Shown one piece after another: positions 23,596-33,931 of a stretch of 64,000 bases of DNA. The position numbers were made by a program, and so were the translations under genes. The notes under the pieces were generated by a model that was not told the origin of the DNA, searched no databases, and saw only the letters and a program-made list of their open reading frames with translations. Within the stretch, counting starts at the first letter, position 1. Each line of letters begins with the position of its first letter. This stretch comes from Chondrosia reniformis (taxonomy: Eukaryota > Porifera > Demospongiae > Chondrillida > Chondrillidae), in contig OX359200.1 in assembly GCA_947172415.1 (NCBI GenBank), positions 4,218,501-4,282,500 on the forward strand, read 5' to 3'.

Positions 23596-25603
23596 TTCAA
23601 ACAAACAGGCTCAAGGGAACTAGAACGCTCTACCCTCTACATTGCTGATTCTCAGGTGGGCGTGCACAATTAAATCTGCTCACATACCTGCTAGTCTCCT
23701 GCATCACCATAAGAGTGCTGCTGGTGGTCTATCCAGTCCATATGTTGTTACAAACCAGACAGCATGTCTTTCATTAGGTCCGGCTGCTATAACTCCACAC
23801 CGTTTTGTTCTTTGTAATCGTATTATAATCATTAATGGTTTATAAAGTTCTATTTTTTAATCCTCTTAGTTTCTAATCACTTAAGCCATAACATTTCACT
23901 ATACAGTGACACTAACACACATACATGACTCCTTGGTTACAGACCAGCTTATAACTTGCACCCAAGGGCATTAAAAGCTGAAGTCAAGCACTGTTAAAAC
24001 ACAGATGTACTTACTTGGTGGATAAAGTATACCATTCACTAGACCCACCAATGATGGGTGTGTGATAGGTGTACTTTACATACAAATGAGGAGATCTAGA
24101 GGTGCTTCTGTAATGGATGATCATGATGGACCTAGGCCTGTTTATAATGTAGCATGCATGGATACAAGGAGAAACTGTAGGGTACATGCGTATGTAGACA
24201 AAAAACTCCTATGTTCCCTCTATTTATATAAGCTTCCATTTATTGCATATGCATTTGCTGCACTTTAGGGCTTTGTTATTGGCTCTGTATATCCTCAAAA
24301 GCAGATCTCTACCTTTTGCATTGCATCTTCTGCCAAGTATATACACGTGTGTGTGTTCGTATGTGATACATATGTGATACATACGTGTGTATATAGTATA
24401 TCATATGTAAGGTATATAGGAATTCTTTACAATATGTCCAGCATACATATGTAATATCTAATAATTGGGTTGTTTTGCTAATTACACTAAATTAGTTCCA
24501 AATTTGTATATTTAATACCATCGGTTAACATTTACTATAAGTAATCAAATTGTGATTATTAAGTTAAACTATTAGAAAAAGAATTGTTCCTAGATGACAT
24601 CTACTGATCCTGGCTTAATAGAAAAGTTTGAGATTATACTTGATACTAGTCCCCAGCTGGAGAAAGCCTATATAGGTGCACAATGTCTTTGAGTGCATCT
24701 AACCACTCCATTAGAGCAAAAACTATAAGAATTAGAAGAAAGAAATTAACACAAATAGAAACAAAGTTCAAAAGACAAATCATACATAACATTAAAGTAT
24801 AAAATCACTGTAATAATTGCCATGTACATGCAGCTATTTGCTTCATAATTTAATTGTTCCTTTTAATCTAATAGTCCTCATTTCAGTGAGATGTTTCATT
24901 AGGCCGCTCACAAGCAAGTAGCAGTGCTTATATACGTACGTACTGGGGTCTAACCATATCAAAGTGTCATTAGCCACCTTCAATCAATCATAGGAGAATT
25001 GATTAAATCTGATAAGATTATGTAATGACATCAACAGTATAATCGATAACATCCAGATTAAAATATATCCAAGTTTCTATTTTTTAATTAATTTACAAAT
25101 ATGTATGTAACTCATGTACATGTGCAGTTTTGAATGATCATTTTCCTTGTCTAACAGAAAATGTATGGTAATTCTAGTAGCATGAATAATGTGCACATGA
25201 AAAATCTAAGATACCATTTTCCTACATGCTATATGCCTATTCTGTAAAAAGAGCCTAAGGGGAACTAAACCTAAAGAGAGCTTTAGATGAAGATACATGC
25301 ATTATGTAAATGTCTGGTCCTTTTTCTGATTTCTGTGATGTCAACCATGCAGTCAGGACATTCTATGTACGTATGTACTGCTAAATATATGATTGTATAT
25401 CATAAACATGAATAATTAGTGTATAAACTCAAATTCAGTAGAACTTTGCTGGTTTATTGCCTTTAAAATACATTTAGGTGTATACTTTGTATACATGTAC
25501 AGTGAATATTGATCAACAATTGTTATAGCTATATAGTCGTAAACTTACATGTAATATACATACACAATACTAATAAGGTCAACAACTTTGTACACTAACA
25601 TAC
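23596..25603. other. NLR upstream region and unresolved 3' flank of mosaic gene 1
   Basis: About 23600-23850 may hold the NLR promoter. Low-complexity TG/TA runs lie at 24340-24420. Mosaic gene 1 should continue to the left of 25604, because its last readable exon ends in a good donor. No cysteine-rich exon with matching phase was found here. Confidence 0.4.
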
Positions 25604-28513
25604 CAAGAGTTACAGCCATCTGCAGCTGCAAACGTTTCCCCTGGGTTGTACAACTTACCATTGTATTCACACATTTCCTCTAACAGAGAAATTATTATTA
25701 AACATGACATCTTGTTTATAACATGCAGTTATACACTATCTGTGAGTATATCTTAATGTATAGATAGCTAAGGTAACCCTATAGCTATATATGTATTAAT
25801 ATGTTATATAAATAGCTGGTTGATAAACTGTATAAACCAAAACATTATGTGATATGCAAACCTCTAGGGCACACTGCACAACACTCTCCTTTTGGTACGT
25901 AATAATTTCGACACCGTGGTACTGCACAACCAATCATAGCACAAATAACTGTACCATTATCACAATGACTATAAGTAAAGAGAATAAGAAGCATTTATTA
26001 CTATATGTATAAATCATTGGTATACGTACTTCGCTTTATAATTCCTACATACAGTAAATTAGTATCAAATACTAAACCTAAAGAGGACATACAATATGCA
26101 TTTCAAATTGTATATCTTTAGATATATACCCACTTTAGAAGTAATAATATATGTCAAATTACACCAGGTCTACTAAAAGAAGAAGCCATGGAACTAATTA
26201 ATTAAACTGAGATTTTTTTGTAATATGCAATTGGTCTAAATACAAAATAATCACCAATATTATAAATTCTTGCAGTATAATCATATTATCTTATGAGAAC
26301 ATTGCCAGTACGTGCTACAGAACTCTCAGCTTGAGGCTGTTAATTTTTTTGCTGCATACTAAATTTCTAGAATTAACAGCAATCCAGGTTAAAGGAATAT
26401 GTATGTAAGAAACAATTTTTAAATATTATATTCTAGTTCAGCAACATACAAGTATCAAAATAGAATTACAGTCAAAAGATTCAACCTTATTATAACAAAA
26501 GAAATTTTATAGGCCATAAATTATCAGACCTTATATGTTAGGTTTTTATGCGTTTAATACATGATTAATAGATAATTTATAAGGACTTTAAAAGGATTAA
26601 TCGATGTCAGAATATTCTGGTATTTAATAGGGACTTTAAAAGGATTAATTGATGTCAGAATATTCTGGTAGTTGGCTTAAATCATTTGCATGCTTACCAG
26701 AAAGCACATGGATTGGAGCTCAATCCTTCCGTTCCATGTGGAACTACTGTACCATTATCCAGGGTACAGGACTGTGGTAAGCAGAGTTCAGGACGTGTAC
26801 ATATATCAACAACTTCATCTAGTAAGGTCCCTTCAGGACATTCACAGCCACTTCGACATTCTTTTGTACATAATTTCAGAGGCTGCTTACAGGTTCCAAT
26901 ACAGGGAACACACTCTCCTTCACTAACGTTATAGTACTTTTGACCAACAATGGCACACTCTACATCTGTATATGTATTGTACATGTATGTAAAATTAAAA
27001 AGCCTATATTGCAAGTTAAATATATTAATCTAATGTAATTATATATGTAATTAGGGTATATATAGAGACTACACAAATATACATATATACGTAACAAATA
27101 TACATTTGTATCTCAATATATTATATATCTATGCAAATACCTTGAGTCATATTCTGGCTGGGGCATTCCGAAAAATGAATGCATTCACCGCTGTCTGTAT
27201 CAACTACTTCTCCTCCTGGACAGCTACATCCAGGAACACATGCGGTATGGCATGCTATTTCCAAGTAGTTATCACAAGTAAACAAGCATGCAGAAGCACA
27301 TGCAGAGTACACCTGGCCCTTATAGGGACATTTAGCTACATTTGTATAAGAGGCAATACATGCTAGAAGAAAAATAGGTATATACAACTAATGTGCTGCT
27401 TACGTTGGGGACAATCTAAAATTCCAACGCAGGACCTTGTTTCCTCATCCAAAACCAATCCCACTGGACACCCACACCCGCTACGGCACTCTGTGGTGCA
27501 CACAGTAAAAGGTCTTTGGCAGGTTGAATTACAGGGTGTACAGTTTGATCTTCCATCATAGATTACTTGCCCAGCAAATGGGCATTCTTCTATGTATAAA
27601 TACATATTAGAAAAGATAAACTTGTAATTATTAAATGGCTTACTGCAATACCTGGTATAGGACAAATAGGACAACATTTTCCTGGTGGAACAAAGGAGTC
27701 TGGGCAGTCAATAGGTAAGCAATCATAAACTGCACAGGCAATCCGTCCATCAATGCAAGTACTATATTTTCATGGATAGGGAACAAAAGTAGATAAATGT
27801 ACGTATATACTTCCTTCCTATTAATGTACATGGTACAGCCATATTATTTCCTTGTGTAAATTCTTATCAGGTAAAAGAGTTCCTAAATTCATTTCAGCTA
27901 GTGAACAACATATCCGACAACAACACAGACTAGTCTGTTTCCTTCTTATAAATACATTTCCTAAAGGAAGTATAGTCCTATGTACATGTATATATGTAAT
28001 GTCAACACACCACATGTGCACAATAATTATATTAACATGATTCTAATATTACTCTGGCTTAAAAGGCTCAGCTAAGAAAGTCACAGTGATCCCCAGTGGA
28101 TTACAAATGCTATACTATATGTACATACATACATTGTGTTCTGATTATATCCACATGCATGTGCATGAGGATCACATTATAATTAATTTATAACTATACA
28201 TAAATGGTTGAGAATTATATTCTTGTATCTTTATAATCATACACTTACCATGGAGCACATGGATCTGAATTCAAAACAGTGCCATCTTCCACGACAGTAC
28301 CATTTCTAAGCGTACAGTTTCTCCTAGATCTTGGGCAATCACTTATTTCAACACAAGCATTAGCCTCTTCATCTAGAAGAGTACCCTCTGGACATCCACA
28401 GCCACTTTTACATATTCTCTCACAGATCAGAAAGGGTTCTCTACATGTTCCAACACAAGGAAGGCAGTTTCCAAGCCTAGCATTATAAAATTTTTGTCCT
28501 GTGATTAGACACA
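25604..28513 (-). other. Mosaic gene 1, 3' half: exons 9-15
   Basis: Exons: 28513-28249 TIL plus linker ([15 protein letters not shown]...SDPCAPW); 27761-27652 VWC-like ([15 protein letters not shown]); 27589-27404 TIL; 27362-27141 TIL variant ([19 protein letters not shown]); 26965-26698 TIL plus linker; 25968-25862 VWC-like ([13 protein letters not shown]); 25679-25604 VWC-like start ([20 protein letters not shown]). Module borders are phase 1 and linker borders phase 2, as in gene 2. The last exon ends at G|GTATGT, so at least one more exon is expected to the left. Confidence 0.75.
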
Positions 28514-31115
28514 CTAAAATATAAAAAGAGAATGTGTATTATTTCATTTCTTAACTGTTATTCTTCTATATCTATATCTAAGCTTAAATATACATACCTA
28601 TATATAAAAATTAACTGAGCTATATGTGGTTATGTCAACAAAATATTTGGATGTAACCACACAATATACCATCCATATCAGAGGCTTTGCCAACCATTCC
28701 ACCTATTGGCATGCAACACAGCTTTCTATATAAAATTGATAATATGGCTTTTATGTATTTTTAAAAATGTGTTAGGGTCAAAATTTGCAATATGTACATA
28801 CAGTATATCAATTCTACGTATATACTGTACCTTGTTTAGGAATTATTGATAAATGTATAACTAAATAGTGCATATTTCAATTTTATTATATGTAATTTAT
28901 ACCTCTGGGGCAAACTGGACAACACTCTCCAGGGGGTACATAATAGTTATCACAAGACGGTGCTGCACAGTCTCTGATATAACATCTGATTCGTCCATCA
29001 TTACAGGTACTATTATAAGATGAGATTAAAACCTTACTTTAAAATTTTGGACAAGGATCTCTTTGGACAAAATGTATAATGATTTCAGTTACTCACCAAG
29101 ATTCACATGGATGAGTAGAGTAACTTGTACCATCAGGTATAGTTGTACCATTAGCCAGTTTACAGGATTTCGGACAATATATCCGTGTAGATATTATCAA
29201 ACCATTTTGACAACCACTACACATGTATATACAGTATAATAATGGGTATATGCAATATTACATGCACATACTTAAACATTATGTAGATCTAGACAACAAA
29301 TATGAAATCTAAATATGGCAATGGCATATAAAATAAATAGCATAATAATATGTGATTGATCGTTAAATCTTTCACATAGCTCCTCACTAACCAAGCATTA
29401 CATCCATCGGAACACCTCCAGCTTTCTCCACTGGCATAATATTGTCCATCCCAACAATCTTTTAGAGAAAATTTTATGTAAACTTTAAAATTAGGAACAT
29501 TATGGTAGTTCATTGACAAATGCTCACATTGCTGGGGACAATCTTTTGGCACTACACAAGCATTAGCTTTTGTGTCCAAAAATTTATTTTCAGGGCAGCC
29601 ACAACCACTTGAACAAGCAAGACGACAAAGAGTCAGTGGAGAATCGCAAGTACTCTGACAAGGCACACATTCACCATTTCTTATGTCATAATACCTCTGA
29701 CCTTCAGCAGGACATCCTGATTTATATACAAAATAGGATATCCATAAGTGATGTTATTACTTATATATATAGGCACTTCTCATAATATATCAGTGTCAAT
29801 TGATGAATATATATAATTAGCGGAACATCTTTTTAGTTACAAAAAGTATGTAGATTTTACAGTACATTTTGTCTAAATACTTATAAATGGTCGACTTACC
29901 ACACTCTTTTTGGCAATCACCCAATATCATAAAGTTATTTTCATTCCCTCCACATCCTCCATATATAAATTTCTCGCAGCGACCACTTGTAGAATTGTAG
30001 AAGTACCTTGGAAATTTACCTCTGCAGTAACCTACTTCTGGCTCCATTTTACAAATATCTAAAATATATACAGTACTTTTTGGGTCAGTTGTCCAGACCG
30101 GGAATTGCAATTGGTAATTGTAAAAGGTTATCGCTGCATGCATAGTGACATCATTCTAGTGGGAAATTTTGTTCAAATGGTAGCTGTGAATTACTGATTG
30201 CAACGTCCCATCTGGACAACCGACCAACAAGTAATGTATAGCAGCACCTTTCACCATCATCACAATAAATATCACTGCTACATAGTTCAGTACATAAACC
30301 TGGACTTATTGGGTCAACAGGAGGACAAACCACTAATAAAGTAGATGATGCATGTATGACATTTGCATATGCACGAGAGACAATCTTCCCAACACATTTA
30401 AAAATTAACATATTCAGTACCACTAATTCATATATACGTATACATTCAGCTTAACATGATAAACTGTATATACAGTCGACTCCTGATATAACAAACACCA
30501 AAATCCCAGCATAATTGTTCTTTATAAAAGAAGTTCTTTATAACCAAATGTACTTTATTTGTATATAACTATGAAATAATAATACACTATTCTCTACATA
30601 CTATGTCTATACTCTGTTATAAATTAAAAGAATTATAGGGAAGTAAGCCCTTGGGATAAGGATAGTGGAGTCTTGCTCCACTGGGTCTGCAGACTGCTGT
30701 TTCAGGGAATTTTACCCTTCATCAGTGACCCTTGGTATCATTGTCAATCGCCCTAGGCCTATGATATTTAAATGTAGAATACATGCATCATATATATCAC
30801 CATGACATACTATTACGGCAATCACTGGGATCGACACATTCGTTTCTCATCAAATCAGCCACTTCTCCTGCAGGACAAGTGCATCCTATATTTAATCCAC
30901 CGCACACAATATCTGGTTCTCTGCAGGTTCTTGGACAGGCAAAGAAGGACAGATACTGACCATCTATGGTGCACCCTATCAATAAGAAATCAAAAATAAT
31001 GACCAGTGTTTCTATTATTGCATCACTTTGCCTTACAATCGAAAAACATTGGCTCAGCACTTGCAACAGCAATCAGGCTAGCCAGGAACGCGATTGCAGA
31101 ACTATACACGTACAT
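25604..31115 (-). CDS. Mosaic secreted protein 1: TIL/WAP/Kunitz/VWC-like inhibitor
   Basis: Fifteen exons were placed with agreeing phases (2252 nt, about 750 residues); the 3' end is open. Exon 1 (31115-31037) encodes a signal peptide, [20 protein letters not shown]. Module order: TIL, degenerate WAP, Kunitz, TIL, VWC-like (three exons), TIL, VWC-like, TIL, TIL, TIL, VWC-like (two exons). TIL, Kunitz and WAP modules are canonical or remnant serine-protease-inhibitor folds, so a secreted inhibitor or defence role is likely. It lies in the same orientation as mosaic gene 2 (40958-50501) and shares exon types and one duplicated WAP-intron segment with it. It could alternatively be an adhesive or matrix protein. 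Confidence 0.75.
26583..26672 (+). repeat. 48-bp tandem duplication
   Basis: GGACTTTAAAAGGATTAAT and the following GATGTCAGAATATTCTGGTA occur twice with a 48-bp period, directly beside the donor of the exon at 26698. Confidence 0.75.
30195..30760 (-). repeat. Segmental duplication shared with 43142-43560
   Basis: The WAP exon, its acceptor and several hundred bases of upstream intron match between the two mosaic genes (for example ACTAATAAAGTAGATRATG, then CACGAGAGA.AATCTTCCC). Both intron copies then reach a hammerhead-like sequence. In this copy a pogo-type left end (CAGTCGACTCCTGATATAAC from 30473) and AT-rich sequence interrupt the match. The pattern indicates duplication or gene conversion between the paralogues. 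Confidence 0.7.
30678..30735 (-). ncRNA. Type I hammerhead ribozyme, core intact, sense in an intron
   Basis: Read on the minus strand, all conserved parts are present. Helix I 5' strand is CCA-A-GGGT-CA. The core CTGATGA follows. Helix II is AGGG-loop-CCCT. Then GAA, a minimal helix III (AC..GT with a 4-nt loop) and the cleavage triplet GTC follow. The helix I 3' strand is TG-CAG-ACCC-AG-TGG, whose internal bulges sit where type I hammerheads make tertiary contacts. The predicted cut lies between 30692 and 30691. It sits in sense in intron 2 of mosaic gene 1. Such motifs are known in Penelope-like elements and retrozymes; intronic ones occur in vertebrates. Confidence 0.75.
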
Positions 31116-31562
31116 CTTCCTTCAAAAATGAGAAATTTGTCGTATAGTCTAGAATCTGCTGTCTTCCATTTATATATAGTCATCATTGTCTTATTAAGTA
31201 CATACACTTAATCATAGACAGTAAGACTAACCACTACATCATGGTTAGTCTATGGGAAGGAAGTGACAAATTAACAACATGTCATAAGGCAATGATGGAG
31301 AGAAGGAAGTTTGTCCTATAAAATATAATGATTTAACTCTTTGTATATGGGCTACATGCAACTGAGCAGAACATAAAAAGTTAGAAAATAGAATTAAATT
31401 TTGCAAAATAGTAATCATTTTATGTAGAGATATAATCTTTAAATGGAAAAGATTGAGGAAATGATGGTAATTAACAAGTTAAACATTATTTCAAAACTAT
31501 ATAATTCACAAGATAAAATATAAACATTTTAAATAATTTGTTGATCCTCAGTCAGTAAATTT
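31116..31562. other. Intergenic region
   Basis: AT-rich sequence between the start of mosaic gene 1 and the stop of the NmrA-like gene. A short hairpin (GACTAACCA...TGGTTAGTC) lies near 31228. No gene is seen. Confidence 0.4.
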
Positions 31563-32465
31563 CTACATGAAGCAATGTTTGTTCTCAGTAAGCCACTCTT
31601 CAAAAGTTGTGTGCCATCCTGTCAGTTCTTTGGTGATTGTTGAAAATGGCACTGCCTCTTTCCCAGCGGATGCCATGTATTCAAATAATTGAAAGAGGAA
31701 GGGAGGGAAAGAGCTCTTCAGTTGGGTGGATGGGATTGGCACATACTGAATGTCCTTCTCCAGGCATTCAGAAAAGGATGAGGCAAATTCACTCATGCTG
31801 TACAGTCTTGGACCACTGATGTCATAACACTTGCCATGGTGACCTTCACCCCTGCGAGCAAAAAGGGCAGCAGCCACCCTTCCTATATCCCGTGGATCAA
31901 CCGGTGGAATGAACACCTCCGGAAAATATATTGAACTTTTTTCCTTTATGCTGTTTGAAAACAAACTGATAAAGTTCTGATTGAAAAAGCCAGGTCGTAA
32001 AGACGTCCACTTCAAGTCTCTTTCCCTTTCCAACTTCTTCAGCAGCTCTTCAGAGGACAAAAATCGTGAGGCTAAAATTGGAACGGCAACAGGTCGTAAT
32101 ACAGTCCATGAGCCGACATAGACAATGTACTGCACACCCATGTCCACAGCGGAGTTTATCATATTGCTCGTCAACTCAGCGTCCTTCGACATATCATGCC
32201 CGCCATGTGGAGTAACAATCAGAGCGAACTGTGCTCCTTTAAACGCTGAATCCAGGGATTCTTTGTTATTCGCATCCACTCCTACTAGACTTGTAAAATC
32301 TTCTCGGTTTTGATGTCTTTGGACGAATGGAACAGCTTTCTCATGATTGCGAAACGCAGCGCGGACTTTGGTCTTTCCTTTGTATCTGACCAGGAGCTCA
32401 TGCAGACAGGAGGAGCCCGAGTTACTGTTTCCTGTTACAATTGTCACAGTAGGGGTGGCAGCCAT
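31563..32465 (-). CDS. NmrA-like NAD(P)-binding Rossmann protein
   Basis: One uninterrupted frame of 300 residues from ATGGCTGCC to TGA. The N-terminus VTIVTGNSNSGSSCLHELL is a beta-strand and dinucleotide loop like TGxxGxxG, with the second and third Gly positions partly changed (GNSNSGSS). YIVYVGSW and LRPGFFNQNF match the NmrA/atypical-SDR pattern with the sheet strand and the post-active-site LRPGxFM-like motif. A Tyr-x-x-x-Lys pair is not evident, so it may be a redox-sensing or NAD(P)-binding regulator rather than a dehydrogenase. Length (about 300) is normal for the family. It lacks introns, unlike its neighbours, which fits a retrocopy or an intron-poor ancestral gene. It starts head-to-head with the gene at 33932. 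Confidence 0.85.
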   Translation of the reverse strand: MAATPTVTIVTGNSNSGSSCLHELLVRYKGKTKVRAAFRNHEKAVPFVQRHQNREDFTSLVGVDANNKESLDSAFKGAQFALIVTPHGGHDMSKDAELTSNMINSAVDMGVQYIVYVGSWTVLRPVAVPILASRFLSSEELLKKLERERDLKWTSLRPGFFNQNFISLFSNSIKEKSSIYFPEVFIPPVDPRDIGRVAAALFARRGEGHHGKCYDISGPRLYSMSEFASSFSECLEKDIQYVPIPSTQLKSSFPPFLFQLFEYMASAGKEAVPFSTITKELTGWHTTFEEWLTENKHCFM

Positions 32466-33931
32466 TTAACCGGATCAAAAATCCCGGGGGAATTGAAACA
32501 GGGGGAAAATTGAAATCTTGTTACACCGGACCCACTGTAAATAATGTGAGACATTGATTTACTTAGCTGGCATGTCTTCAATGGCTCTTGATAATTAACA
32601 CATGTTCCCACAATAGAAAAGAGTGACAGACAATCACTACTTCATACTTCATAAATGAATAAATCATCAGTATTTGGTTAATATATCATATTATTACATT
32701 AAAACAAATTCCTAGATTTATAAGTGTAAGTTTCAGCCTATTGAGCATTGAATGAGGAACAGAAATTTGTCCTCTTTTCCATATCTGCATCCAGGACTGG
32801 GGAATTTGGGTCATCTGACCCAGCCATTTTAAGGTTTGGATGTTGAATTGTAGAACGACAAATTGCCTGAATATATGATTTCAAGCTAAAAAGTCCTATA
32901 AATGGCTCAAGAATCATGACAAACCAGCATCGTACAAAATAGGTTTCCTATTGTTATGATAAATTTCCCTGTAAATAAACCTCATGCAACACATATGCTG
33001 TTTATTAGTTAGGCAAAGCTCACCTTCACCCCGCAAGTGGAAGGATTGCATTGTTGGAGTGAATCAACTAAACCTAAGTCTAGCTAGTTGTGTATTTCAT
33101 TGTGTTGCATAGTGTGTGCATAGGTGACATGGAGTTGCACAAAAGCAATTACACTTCCCATTAAAATTACAATTACATTAGCGAACCAATAGTATATCTA
33201 TGAACACTTGGTTAGGGGTGCATGTGATCCATATAAGAAGGGTGGCTACTTATTACATATATTAGTATGGTACAATAAATAGTTAAAATGGGGATGTATA
33301 CTGACAACAGAAATTAAAATACAACCTTAACATAAAATTTAAATTTTCAATGGAGATAATCCTAACATAAAATTTAAATTATTATTATTTGAGTCCTTCA
33401 AGTACTATGCACACTATTGGGTCTTGCCCCCATTGTATCCATGTAGCACTGTACATATATACATACATATGGATTTACATGAAAAGGGGAGTTTATTGCA
33501 CATAAGCCTGTGCTGGTCTATCATTGCAAATAATAAACACCACTTGATATTACACCAACCAACAAAGTCTATTTGTGGCAACCAGTGATGACCTCCCAGT
33601 CATTCAAGATGGCAAAAAATCATCAATGAACCACAGACAGCTGTTTTGCCCTCTTTAGGGCTTATCAGTGTGGTATACATTGGTAGCTGAAAATTTGAAA
33701 ATTTGGTTGCCAATGAATAGGATTTTGGTCCCCCAGCAAAGTAGACAATTGTTGGTGTAATAATATCCAATGGATTTTCATGTCCTTCATATACACAACC
33801 AATGAGCTATATACAACATCACATTAAAGTCCTCGGGTGCTTCACATTGGAAGCTTACGGATTGCGCAATGATTTAGGACTCCACCAAAACGGTCATGAT
33901 CGTAAATGGGTAATCATCTAGAAGCGTAAAG
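32466..33931. other. Head-to-head intergenic region with repeats
   Basis: This lies between two divergent starts. A hammerhead-like sequence is at 33624-33682 (-). The stretch 33701-33780 resembles 38606-38700 (GTTGCCAAT, AATAGGA, TTTGGT.CCCCAGC, TTGGTGTAATA), marking a small dispersed repeat. No gene is supported. Confidence 0.45.
33624..33682 (-). ncRNA. Hammerhead-like sequence with strong helix I, diverged core
   Basis: On the minus strand helix I pairs CAATG and ACCACA with TGTGGT and CATTG around a small internal loop. Helix II is GCCCT-AAAG-AGGGC, perfect. The region after helix II is AAAACAGCTGTC, with the palindrome ACAGCTGT for helix III and GTC for cleavage. The core reads CTGATAA and AAAA, so two conserved G positions are A. 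The fold is preserved while the catalytic core is not. Confidence 0.55.

Larger units (their letters stand above)
28903..31115 (-). other. Mosaic gene 1, 5' half: exons 1-8
   Basis: Exons: 31115-31037 signal peptide; 30975-30817 TIL ([17 protein letters not shown]); 30332-30195 WAP-like; 30058-29900 Kunitz ([11 protein letters not shown], Arg at P1, six cysteines); 29716-29528 TIL ([19 protein letters not shown]); 29458-29392, 29216-29097 and 29009-28903 VWC-like parts. The WAP exon keeps the first six cysteines to GERCCY and then departs from the SNGCGHQC ending seen in the gene 2 copy, losing two cysteines, while still ending in phase 1. A hammerhead-like ribozyme and a pogo-type end lie in the intron before the WAP exon. 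Confidence 0.75.

Noticed and set aside
31637-32513. Plus-strand frames opposite the NmrA-like gene
   Set aside because: They are shadows of the 300-codon minus-strand gene.
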